Shown one piece after another: positions 14,268-22,900 of a DNA stretch of 26,136 bases. The position numbers and the translations under genes were made by a program. The stretch is from G020354025 sp964621455 (GTDB taxonomy: Bacteria > Fidelibacterota > Marinisomatia > SCGC-AAA003-L08 > TS1B11). Below the pieces are notes generated by a model. That model saw only the letters and a program-made list of their open reading frames with translations, searched no databases and was not told the origin of the DNA. Each line of letters opens with the position of its first letter. Positions within the stretch are counted from its first letter, which is position 1. Where the stretch lies: NCBI GenBank assembly GCA_964621455.1, contig CAZULW010000030.1, positions 1 to 26,136 of the forward strand. The letters run 5' to 3'.

Positions 14268-15401
14268 ATGCGTGCCAAACTGATCCTACTCCTGTCTATC
14301 GGGTTGCTTTATAGTCTTACCGGGTGCGCGCCAAAGGCCGTTTCCCAATCCGACCTGGATACGCCGGAATACCACTACCGGCTTGGTGTCCGCAGCCTGG
14401 ACAACGGCGACTACCAGACAGCGCTGACCGCTTTCCAGCGGTCGGTGGATCTGGACCGGAAATTCGCCCGCGGCTGGAGCGGACTGGGATTAACGCAGGC
14501 GTATCTGAAAGATCTCTCCAACGGGAAAAAATCAGTGGACAAGGCCACCGGCCTAGCCAAAAAAGATCCTGAGGTTTGGATCTGGCACGGCCGTTACTGG
14601 ATTGTCAGCCAGGCATCGAAGAAATGGCTGAAAGAAGCGGTGGATGATTTTAAGCGCGCATTAAAGCTCGATCCGGGGAACGAGGCCGCCGAATACTATC
14701 TGGGGGAAGCCTACTTCTACGGTTTTGATTTTCAGCAGGCTGGGGCCCAGTTCGCCGCGGTGGTGAATATCAAGGGTGAGCTGGCCGGCAAGGCCGATGA
14801 AATGTGGGGTCTGTCTCAGAAGATTGTCCGGGCCAGGCCGGGCACGGACGCGGGCCGCAAGATCGCCATCAAGCCGGAGATCACCCGGGCCGATCTGGCG
14901 GTGCTCTTCACCGAGGAACTCAAACTGGCCGAGATTTTCGAGCGTCTGGCTGCACCCGCCGGGCAGGCGACTTTCCAGCCCCCCGGCACCCTGACGGCTG
15001 CTGAACAGGCGGGGACTCCCCGGGACGTGGCGGGTAACTGGGCCGAGCCCTGGATCGTGGAGGCAGTCAATCTGGGTGTCTTCGAGGTGGACCCGTCCGG
15101 CAACTTTTCCCCCGGTCAAGCCGTGACCCGGGTAGACTATGCCATGGCCGTTCAGCGTATCCTGGTGGCGGCGACCAGGGATGCTTCCCTTGACACCCGC
15201 TACTTCGGGGAGAGCCCCTCCCGCTTCGCGGACGTGCCCAGCAGCCACTTTGCCTATAACGCCATGGCCTTGTGTGCCGAGCGGGGGATCATGAAGGCTG
15301 ATATGATGACCGGGCGCTTCGATCCGGCCGGCAAGGTGAATGGCGCCGACGCCCTGCTGATCATCAGGGAGATCCAATCCTCACTGCGGCTGACGTTTTA
15401 A
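14268..15401 (+). CDS. lipoprotein with TPR repeats and paired SLH-like domains
   Basis: A 377-residue predicted lipoprotein. The signal ends in Leu-Thr-Gly-Cys with the lipidated Cys at 20. Residues about 34-170 form TPR-like helices: Tyr-His-Tyr-Arg-Leu-Gly-Val-Arg-Ser-Leu, Asn-Gly-Asp-Tyr, and Ala-Leu-Lys-Leu-Asp-Pro-Gly-Asn-Glu-Ala-Ala. The second half has two S-layer-homology-like units, Asp-Val-Ala-Gly-Asn-Trp-Ala near 250 and Phe-Ala-Asp-Val-Pro-Ser-Ser-His-Phe-Ala near 323. Each is followed by a Gly-x-Phe segment and a Val-Thr-Arg or Val-Asn-Gly helix. SLH domains bind wall polymers, so the protein could bridge outer membrane and peptidoglycan. It is the second gene of the 12916-19758 run. 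Confidence 0.8.
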   Translation: MRAKLILLLSIGLLYSLTGCAPKAVSQSDLDTPEYHYRLGVRSLDNGDYQTALTAFQRSVDLDRKFARGWSGLGLTQAYLKDLSNGKKSVDKATGLAKKDPEVWIWHGRYWIVSQASKKWLKEAVDDFKRALKLDPGNEAAEYYLGEAYFYGFDFQQAGAQFAAVVNIKGELAGKADEMWGLSQKIVRARPGTDAGRKIAIKPEITRADLAVLFTEELKLAEIFERLAAPAGQATFQPPGTLTAAEQAGTPRDVAGNWAEPWIVEAVNLGVFEVDPSGNFSPGQAVTRVDYAMAVQRILVAATRDASLDTRYFGESPSRFADVPSSHFAYNAMALCAERGIMKADMMTGRFDPAGKVNGADALLIIREIQSSLRLTF

Positions 15402-15471
15402 GGTACCCTCTGAGCGAACAGAGCAGGTGGGTTGGCTCGGCAGAAAGGTCCGTCAAATCATCGATTTTTAT

Positions 15472-15476
15472 GGAGG
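15472..15476 (+). promoter_or_regulatory. ribosome-binding site fixing the LPP20-like gene start
   Basis: GGAGG lies 6 nt before the ATG at 15483. This supports that start over the in-frame TTG at 15432, which would add a hydrophilic stretch in front of the signal peptide. Confidence 0.8.
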
Positions 15477-15482
15477 CGAAAT

Positions 15483-16367
15483 ATGCTGTATTCTAGGATG
15501 ATGGTAACAATTCTAATGCTGATGATGAGTGCATCTGTGGTCCGGGCCCAATGGGGTGCGGGAGCTGTGACGGAAGAAAACGAATTCGGACAGGTGAATT
15601 ACTCGGAGAGAATGGTAAGGGCTACGGGGATTGGTGCTGTAAATCCGAACGCTGCTAGCGTAGGTGCCGCACGCGCTGGGGCGATCACTGCCGCCAGAAT
15701 GGACGCATACCGTAGACTGTTGGAGGCAGTGAAGGGAGTTCGGGTGAATTCGGAGACTACCGTCCGCAACAGCATGGTGGAGAACGATGTCATCCGGACC
15801 GAGGTGGATGGTATGGTCAGGGGTGCCAATCGAGTGGGGGATGCGAAGTATCTCAGTGATACGTCGGTTGAGGTGACCCTTGAAGTACCCCTGAGCGGCA
15901 TCATGGACCTGGTACTTCCCACCGCCGAATCTGCGCCACCCCCTCCTTCGGGTGCGATGACACCAACCATGGAAACACCCGCTGCCGCTGAACCGGCTCC
16001 CGCTGTGGCCCCAGCTGTTGCGGGACAGCCGATCACCGGCCTGATCATTGATACCCGGGGCCTGGGTGTGAAGCCGTCCATGTCGCCGCGCGTTCTCAGC
16101 GAAGCTGGTGCCGTCCTGTACGGCCCGGGGAAATATCCCCGCGATTTTGCCGTAACCCAGGGGGTAGTGGGATATCACAAAGACATTGAGGCCGCCAGGG
16201 ATGACGCCAGGGTGGCCGGCAACCCCCTCACCGTTAAGGGAGTACGCACTTCGGGTACCCTGGCCACCGACGTGGTTATTTCGATGAGTGATGCCCAGCT
16301 GGCCGCCGGTTATGATGGATTTGCCGAAGCCATCGGTAATTGCCGGGTGATGTTCATCCTCGACTGA
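15483..16367 (+). CDS. LPP20-family exported protein
   Basis: A 294-residue exported protein. The signal peptide is Met/Leu-rich and probably cleaved after Val-Val-Arg-Ala. The domain at about 45-145 shows the LPP20 pattern: Gly-Ala-Ile-Thr-Ala-Ala-Arg-Met-Asp-Ala-Tyr-Arg-Arg-Leu-Leu-Glu, a Val-Lys-Gly-Val-Arg-Val strand, and a Val-Glu-Val-Thr-Leu-Glu-Val-Pro-Leu strand. A Pro/Ala linker at about 150-180 follows. A second domain reads Gly-Leu-Ile-Ile-Asp-Thr-Arg-Gly-Leu-Gly-Val-Lys-Pro-Ser. LPP20 proteins are outer-membrane or periplasmic; Helicobacter LPP20 is a lipoprotein, but no lipobox is seen here. Function is unknown. It is related in fold to the FlgT-like protein two genes upstream. 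Confidence 0.75.
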   Translation: MLYSRMMVTILMLMMSASVVRAQWGAGAVTEENEFGQVNYSERMVRATGIGAVNPNAASVGAARAGAITAARMDAYRRLLEAVKGVRVNSETTVRNSMVENDVIRTEVDGMVRGANRVGDAKYLSDTSVEVTLEVPLSGIMDLVLPTAESAPPPPSGAMTPTMETPAAAEPAPAVAPAVAGQPITGLIIDTRGLGVKPSMSPRVLSEAGAVLYGPGKYPRDFAVTQGVVGYHKDIEAARDDARVAGNPLTVKGVRTSGTLATDVVISMSDAQLAAGYDGFAEAIGNCRVMFILD

Positions 16368-16507
16368 CGCCGGTATTCAATCGACCAGGCCAAACGGCAC
16401 CTATCTAAAGAATCTCACAGGGCAGGCAGCAGGCAGGTATTCCTTGTTAAATGGTAAGATGGTTACCCTATATGCCTCGAAGAAGGCCAAATTGTTCTAG
16501 ATTCGTA

Positions 16508-17299
16508 ATGTATCAGCGCGTTTCAGTCCTACTCTTTGCCTTGCTCCTGAGCGGGCTTTCGGCCCGGGAGAAGCCCGCCCCCGACCGAGCGTCGGGGCCG
16601 GACAAGCAGCTCTTCGGACGGGTTACGTTTCCGCTTGGCACGGTCCAGGTTCAGGTTACCCCGAATCCGGGCTGGACGAAAGTAGCCCTTAACCAGGAAG
16701 TCTTCGTCGGCGACAAACTCAAGACGCTGCAGAAGTCCCGCTGCGAGATCACCTTGAACGGGGGCGGGAAAGTCCGGATCGGCGAGCAGACCGAGTTGGA
16801 ACTCACCCAGGCCAGTGTGACCCCTCTGAAGAAGGACTTTGGCGCCACGGTATCGAAGGGCCAGATCTGGGTAGCCGCCAAGGCCGCTTTCGGTGAAACC
16901 AAGAACGTGGCGGTACGCGCACCAACGGCCGTGGCGGCCATCCGGGGCACCAAGTACCGGGCCGTGGCTGACACGGCGGAGAGCTCCGTCCTGGTATATG
17001 AAGGCAAGGTGGACGTGATCTGGGCCGAGGCGGTGGAGGAATCCGATCAGGGGGATGCCGGGCCGGGCGGCGCGCCGGGCGAGATCAAGATCGGTCCCCC
17101 GCAGGAAGTCGCCCCGCCGGAAGAGGTGCCGGGACCCTACGAGGTATCCCTGGAAGAGTGGATCACCCTGGTGGAGGGGATGCAGATCAATGTCCGCCGG
17201 GACGGCAAGTACCATATGTTCGAGTTTGACGCGGCGACCGATGCCGAGCTGGAGTTCGTTCGCTGGAACAAGGACCTGGACGCGCAGCAGGGGCAGTAA
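16508..17299 (+). CDS. secreted FecR-domain protein
   Basis: A 263-residue exported protein. The ATG at 16508 begins a compact signal peptide (Tyr-Gln-Arg, hydrophobic core, Gly-Leu-Ser-Ala). The longer frame from 16451 would add 19 basic residues and has no better ribosome-binding site. The FecR domain covers about residues 35-165: Val-Phe-Val-Gly-Asp-Lys-Leu-Lys-Thr, Arg-Ile-Gly-Glu-Gln-Thr-Glu-Leu-Glu-Leu, Val-Arg-Ala-Pro-Thr-Ala-Val-Ala-Ala-Ile-Arg-Gly-Thr, and Val-Tyr-Glu-Gly-Lys-Val. An acidic, Pro-rich segment and an extra C-terminal domain follow. It lacks the anti-sigma N-terminus of classical FecR, and no sigma factor gene is nearby. The downstream neighbour is a CHASE2 cyclase, 38 bp away. 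A family A palindrome encodes residues about 24-32, just after the signal. Confidence 0.8.
   Translation: MYQRVSVLLFALLLSGLSAREKPAPDRASGPDKQLFGRVTFPLGTVQVQVTPNPGWTKVALNQEVFVGDKLKTLQKSRCEITLNGGGKVRIGEQTELELTQASVTPLKKDFGATVSKGQIWVAAKAAFGETKNVAVRAPTAVAAIRGTKYRAVADTAESSVLVYEGKVDVIWAEAVEESDQGDAGPGGAPGEIKIGPPQEVAPPEEVPGPYEVSLEEWITLVEGMQINVRRDGKYHMFEFDAATDAELEFVRWNKDLDAQQGQ
16579..16603. repeat. palindromic element family A, copy 2, inside the fecR-like gene
   Basis: CCCCGAC at 16579-16585 pairs with GTCGGGG at 16591-16597 around the loop CGAGC, followed by CCGGAC. It is 22/25 identical to 9992-10016. It encodes a Pro-Asp-Arg-Ala-Ser-Gly-Pro-Asp linker between the signal peptide and the FecR domain, so the frame is kept. 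Confidence 0.75.
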
Positions 17300-17337
17300 T
17301 CCTGATGGGCCTGGTAACGGAGTAATTCACAGCGCAC

Positions 17338-19758
17338 ATGCTGGATAAGCTGAAGCAGCTTTGTATCGGGTCCGGGCTGGGAGCGCTCTCAGCCCTTTTT
17401 GTTTGGGGCGCAACCTCAGCGGAGTGGTCCTTTCTGAAGGAAGTGGTGGACGGCTATGAATTCAGCTCCTATGACAGCCGGTTCCGGGCCAGGACCTCTG
17501 ACTTCCAGGAGGAGTCCATTGACACGGTCCTGATTATTGACATCGATCAGCAGAGTATTAACGAGCTGGGTAACTACTTTCGTTGGTATCACGACCGGCA
17601 CGCCGAGCTGCTTGCCCACATACAGGCTGGTGAAGCCAGGGCGGTGCTGTTTGATATCCTCTTTGACCCTGAACCCGACTTAACCCACGACACCGCCTTT
17701 GTAAACGCTACCCGCCAGGGCGGCAACGTCTACCACGCCTTCAACCTCTCCCTGGCCGATACCCTGAACTTCCAGTACCCCATGACTGAACCGCCGCTGG
17801 GGTACCACGCCCACGTGGTGCGTCCCGGGGAGCAGCTGGCGGACATCGCGACGGTATACTTCGGCGATCCCGCCCTGGCCGTAGACGGCAGCCTCGACGT
17901 GCCGTCTACGGCGAGTCCGGTGAGGCCGGCTGCCGCCTACCTGCGGGAGCTCAATGCTGACCTGCTGCCACCGGGCCGGGAACCGGAACCGGGCCAGGTA
18001 ATCCGGATTCCTATCGCTCTGGACGCTGCTGCCAAAACCCTCCAGGTGCCGCCGGCGGTGGCTAGGCGCCTGCCATCCGGGGAACGCTTCGATCAGACCT
18101 TTATCGACCTCCTTGAGGCCAGCCGGCGTATCGGCAGCGCCAATTTTCCCCAGGACTCGGACGGCGTCATTCGCCGCGCCCCCACGGCAGTCTACTTTTC
18201 CAGTGCCGGGCAGGTCTACCCAAGCCTTGCCATGGCGGCGGTCATGGATATTCTGGATCTTCCCCCCGACGGTCTGGCCTACGATTTTGACCGTATGCGC
18301 CTGCGCCTGACCAACCGCCAAGGTCGGCAAGTACGGGATATTCCCATTGATCCCCAGGGGCGGCTGTGGGTCAACTATTACGGCAGCCATCGCACTTTCC
18401 GGTATATCCCCTACGCCTGGATCACGCCGGAAATGCTGCCGGCCGAATACTTCCAGGGAAAGATTCTCCTGATCGGATCAACCCTCCCCGGTCTCATGGA
18501 CCTGCGTAACACGCCGGTTCAGGAGGCCTTCCCGGGAGTGGAGATCCACGCCAATGTCATCATGAGCATCCTGATGAACGAGTTTGTGCGTCCGGTATCC
18601 AAAGGGACCATGTTCCTGATCGTGGTCATACTGGGGCTGGTGTTGGGTGCGATTCTCGTATGGTTCAAGGCATTGGTGTCCCTGCTGATTACCGCCGCCG
18701 CTGTGGGGGGATGGATGCTGTTCACCTACGCCCGATTCCTGGGCGGGCTGGAAGTGTTGGAGATGGTGCGGCCCATCATCAGCATAGGAGCAACGTTTCT
18801 CAGCGTGAACCTGTATCAGTACTTGGTCCTCGAGAAAGACAAGCGCTTCCTGCGCAAGACCTTCAGCACCTACGTTTCTCCCGAGCTCATCGAGCAGATG
18901 GTGGATAGCAAGCTCGAACCCCAGCTCGGCGGGGAATCGGGCGTGCGGACCGCCTATTTCACCGATATCCAGTCCTTCTCCAGTTTCTCCGAGATCCTCA
19001 CCGCCAAGCAGCTGGTTGCGCTGCTCAACGAATACCTGACCAGCATGACCGACATCCTGTTGAATGAAGGGGGCACTCTGGACAAGTTCGAGGGCGACGC
19101 CATCGTCGGCATCTTCGGCGCGCCGATGCCCATGGAAGACCACGCCCTGCGGGCCCTGCGCACTGCGCTCGGTATGCAGGAAGCCCAGGCCGAACTCCGG
19201 CAGAAGTGGGCCTCCGAGGGGAACAAGTGGCCCCAACTGGTACACAATATGCGCATGCGCATCGGCGTTCACTCCGGGGAGTTTGTCACCGGCAACATGG
19301 GCACCATCACCCGCATGAACTACACCATGATGGGTGACGTGGTGAACACCGCCGCCCGCCTCGAGGCCTCCGCCAAGCAGTACGGCATCTATATCCAGTG
19401 TACCACTGAAGCCTTAAACCTGGCCGGCCCAGACCTCTTCGAGTGGCGGGAGATCGACAAGGTACGGGTGGTTGGAAAGTCGAAAGCGGTGGAGACCATC
19501 GAGATCATGTCCCGCAAAGGCCAGCTTGACGGATCGCTGCTGGAGATGCGCGATATCTACCAGAAGGGTATTGCCCTGTACCGGCAGCAGCAGTGGGACC
19601 GGGCCCGGAAAACATTTGAAGAGAGCGAGCGCCTGGAGGAGGTCTTCCCCAAGCGCCCCAACACCCCCAGTCGCGTGTATATCGAACGCTGCGGCCATTT
19701 CAAGGCCAACCCGCCCGGCGACGACTGGGACGGCAGCTGGACCCTCACCGCGAAGTAA
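17338..19758 (+). CDS. CHASE2-domain class III adenylate cyclase with a LysM-like insertion
   Basis: An 806-residue membrane sensor predicted to make cAMP. The order is: TM helix at about 7-26; extracytoplasmic CHASE2 domain at about 40-420; three TM helices at about 424-442, 447-467 and 478-495; cyclase domain at about 535-710; and a TPR-like tail ending in the Trp-Asp-Gly-Ser-Trp motif. Metal-binding Asp543 and Asp587, the adenine-selecting pair Lys583 and Thr663, and transition-state residues Asn670 and Arg674 are present. The Lys/Thr pair points to class IIIb. CHASE2 is interrupted at about 157-227 by a LysM-like module (Val-Val-Arg-Pro-Gly-Glu-Gln-Leu ... Tyr-Phe-Gly-Asp-Pro ... Gly-Gln-Val-Ile-Arg-Ile-Pro). 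This suggests peptidoglycan or glycan sensing. The secreted FecR-like gene lies 38 bp upstream. Confidence 0.9.
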   Translation: MLDKLKQLCIGSGLGALSALFVWGATSAEWSFLKEVVDGYEFSSYDSRFRARTSDFQEESIDTVLIIDIDQQSINELGNYFRWYHDRHAELLAHIQAGEARAVLFDILFDPEPDLTHDTAFVNATRQGGNVYHAFNLSLADTLNFQYPMTEPPLGYHAHVVRPGEQLADIATVYFGDPALAVDGSLDVPSTASPVRPAAAYLRELNADLLPPGREPEPGQVIRIPIALDAAAKTLQVPPAVARRLPSGERFDQTFIDLLEASRRIGSANFPQDSDGVIRRAPTAVYFSSAGQVYPSLAMAAVMDILDLPPDGLAYDFDRMRLRLTNRQGRQVRDIPIDPQGRLWVNYYGSHRTFRYIPYAWITPEMLPAEYFQGKILLIGSTLPGLMDLRNTPVQEAFPGVEIHANVIMSILMNEFVRPVSKGTMFLIVVILGLVLGAILVWFKALVSLLITAAAVGGWMLFTYARFLGGLEVLEMVRPIISIGATFLSVNLYQYLVLEKDKRFLRKTFSTYVSPELIEQMVDSKLEPQLGGESGVRTAYFTDIQSFSSFSEILTAKQLVALLNEYLTSMTDILLNEGGTLDKFEGDAIVGIFGAPMPMEDHALRALRTALGMQEAQAELRQKWASEGNKWPQLVHNMRMRIGVHSGEFVTGNMGTITRMNYTMMGDVVNTAARLEASAKQYGIYIQCTTEALNLAGPDLFEWREIDKVRVVGKSKAVETIEIMSRKGQLDGSLLEMRDIYQKGIALYRQQQWDRARKTFEESERLEEVFPKRPNTPSRVYIERCGHFKANPPGDDWDGSWTLTAK
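17878..17912. repeat. 13-bp perfect inverted repeat inside the LysM-like insertion of the cyclase
   Basis: GCCGTAGACGGCA at 17878-17890 and TGCCGTCTACGGC at 17900-17912 flank a 9-nt loop. They encode cyclase residues 181-192 (Ala-Val-Asp-Gly through Ser-Thr-Ala). This falls in the loop after the LysM Gly-Asp-Pro motif, where other LysM domains continue directly into the second helix. The frame is kept. Confidence 0.8.
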
Positions 19759-19814
19759 TCACCCCAATTCCCCAGATACATCAGCGACCGTAAAGAGCTT
19801 CTCCGGCACGGGTA

Positions 19815-19836
19815 ATCTCCTTAATATTAAGGTGAT
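19815..19836. promoter_or_regulatory. near-perfect 22-bp palindrome upstream of the S8 protease
   Basis: CCTTAATATTAAGG (19819-19832) is a perfect 14-bp palindrome, extended to 22 bp by ATC/GAT outside one T-T mismatch. It lies in the only AT-rich part of the 165-bp gap between the cyclase and the protease. It fits an operator for a dimeric regulator; the regulator is unknown. Confidence 0.45.
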
Positions 19837-19923
19837 ATTGTAGACGTACCTAACTGAGCCAGGTCGCGTTTCCTGAATAAAGTCAAGCAAATAAATATAG
19901 GGCTGGCCCTCGCCAGGTCCGCC

Positions 19924-22900
19924 GTGATCGGCTGCGCGGCTATGGCCCTGGTGTACGGCCAGCGACCGATGTCCCCGGAGCGGATCACCGCTCTGCGGGG
20001 CCTTTCCGCCGATCTGCATCAACGCCATCTCGCGGAGCGGCGTCAGGTGGTGCGCCTGGCCGCGGCAGCCGGCATCCCGGTGCGCCGGGTCCTGCCGGAT
20101 GGCCGGACGGTTGAAATCCAGCGCTTTATCGACGGGCGACCCCTCTGCTACATCACAACCAATCTCAATGCGGCCCTGACCGTTTCCACGAACCTTGTCT
20201 GGCTGGACGGAGAAAGTGGGCTGGACCTCACCGGTTCCGGCATTACAGCCGGTATCTGGGACGATGGCGGCGTCCTGACATCCCACCAGGAGTTCGGGGG
20301 CCGGGTAACGTCCGCGGACGGCTCCCCCATCAGCAGTCACGCCACCCTCGTAGCGGGTACCATGATTGCACGCGGCATCGATCCCGAGGCAAAGGGGATG
20401 GCCGGCGAGGCCAGCCTGAAGAGCTACGATTGGTTTGACGATAGCGGGGAGATGGCCAATGCCGCCGCAGCCGGGCTGACCTTATCAAACCACTCCTATA
20501 GCTATATCGTCGGCTGGAAGCTGGATCATCCCAATCCCGGCTGGAACTGGTGGGGAGATGTGGATATCAGCCCTGCGGAGGACTACCGGTTTGGTTTTTA
20601 CGACAGCACCGCCCGCGACTGGGACCAGATCGCGGCTGATGCGCCTTACTACCTCATAGTAGCCGCGGCGGGCAACGACCGGGCTGAGGACGGGCCGCCA
20701 CCCGGCGAATCTTACTGGGTCTGGGATGGGTGGAACTGGGTCCCGTCCACCGCTCTCCGCCGCCCCGACGGCGATTACGACTGCCTCCCCGGCGGTCCCC
20801 AGGTGGCCAAGAACGTCCTGGTGGTGGGGGCGGTTGACGATATCCCCGGTGGCTATGCCTATACCACGGATGTAGCCATAACCCCCTTCAGCTCCTGGGG
20901 CCCCACCGACGATGGGCGCATCAAACCCGACCTGGTGGCTAACGGTGCGGGGGTATACTCAGCTTGGGCATCCAGCAATACCGCCTACGATACTCTCAGC
21001 GGCACCTCTATGGCGGCAGCCAGTGTCACCGGTTCTGTGGCCCTGCTGCAGCAGCACTACCGGCAGACGCACAATGGAGATCTCCCGCTGGCCGCCACCC
21101 TCCGGGCCCTGCTGGTCCACACGGCCGACGAGGCCGGCACTGCCCTGGGCCCGGACTATGCCTTTGGCTGGGGACTGCTCAACACCGCGGCGGCCACGGA
21201 GCTGATCTCCAGGGACGCTGGGGGGCAGTGGATCATCCAGGAATTGACCCTCAACGAGGGCGAGAGTTATTCCATTACGGTCACCAGCAATGGGCCCGAT
21301 CCCCTGAAGGTCACCATCGCCTGGACCGACCCACCGGCCACGCCCCTTTCGCCTGCGGTAGATGACGCCACGGCCAGGCTGGTCAATGACCTGGACCTGC
21401 GGGTCACCGGCGGCCAGGTCTATTATCCCTGGCACCTGGATGTGGAGAGTCCCGCGGCTGCTGCCATACAGACGACCGATAACAATGTGGACAACGTGGA
21501 ACAGGTCCTTATTCCTACTACCGGTCCTGGAGAATACATCGTCACAGTGAGCCACAAGAGCGCCCTCCTGGCGAGGACCCAGGACTTTTCGATGGTCATC
21601 ACCGGGGCGAGTATGCCGCAGGTCCTGGTGTGGGAGGGGGATTCCGCCGGGATTGACTACAGCGGCGTTTTCATCCGGGATACCCTTCAGGTTGTCGGCG
21701 ACGTGGATGTCACGTATACCACCACTTTCCCTGAATCCCTATCAGGCTTTGACGCGGCGTTCCTATCTTTCGGTCCTTCCGGTGGATTGGTGAACAGGAC
21801 CACTTTCAATACAATGATGGCTGCCGTGGTCCAGGAATACCTTGAGGGTGGCGGCAGCCTTTACCTGGAGGGTGGAGACGCCCTGGGAGAGGACCTGGCA
21901 GGCCTCGATAATGATACCCTGCTCTCATTACTGGGGATTGAATCCGTGATCGGTGGACGTGATAATACCATCGATTCATTGGCTGGGCAGACTTCAACGA
22001 TCACGGATGGTATGCTCTTCACCGCCTCTACCCAGGATTATTCCCAATATATCGACCGCTATGCGCCCGGGACCGGCGCGGCGGCGTTTGTGGAGAGTAA
22101 CTACGGCACGGTCGCCGTTCAAAACACCGGATCATACAGCCAGCGGACCTTCGTCTTCTCCTACGCCCTGGCCGGGCTGGTGGACGGGGCATCCTCACCC
22201 AGTACGAAATCGGATCTGCTGGGGGCCCTGCTGGACTTCTTCCTGGCAGAGCCCCCGTCGCCGCCCAATAATCCTCCACAGATCACCTCGCCGGACACGG
22301 CAACGGCCACGGAAGATGTGCTGTTCGTGTATCGTGCCACGGCCACTGACCCGGACGGCGATCCGGTGACCTTCACGTTTGACAGTCTATCCACCTGGCT
22401 TAGCGTGGTGGGTCCTGACTCAGTAGCCGGCATTCCAGGTGAAGGGATAACTGAGGGGCGATTCTTGGTTATTGCCTACGACGGCCAGCTGTACGACACT
22501 TTGGCAGTGCGCATCGTGGTGACCACACCGGTCAATGATGCGCCGATTGCTGTTAACGATACCGTCAGGACCAGTGAAGACAAAGTAGTGACCCTGGCAG
22601 CTCTGGTCAACGACCGGGATCCGGACGGCGACGAGTTCTACCTTGCTGATACCACCTGGCTGGCCCACCATGGACAGGTGAGCATCATCATCATAGATAC
22701 GGTTGGAGTCGCGGGCACAATCTTCATTTATATTCCCGACTCCGATTTCTTCGGCAGTGATTCGTTCAGCTACAGCGTCACGGACGGTGTGCTGTTCGAT
22801 ACGGCCCTGGTGTTGATAACCGTAACGCCGGTGAACGACCCACCAGAACCGTTCGCGCTGCTGGGACCTGGTTCTGATGATACCACCACTGTAGTAATTA

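Noticed and set aside
14101..14283. 60-residue plus-strand ORF before the TPR/SLH gene
   Set aside because: It has no ribosome-binding site, overlaps the well-supported start at 14268, and its sequence resembles no family.
16508..17299. Classical FecR anti-sigma factor
   Set aside because: It has a signal peptide rather than an anti-sigma domain with a single TM helix, and no ECF sigma gene or TonB receptor is adjacent.
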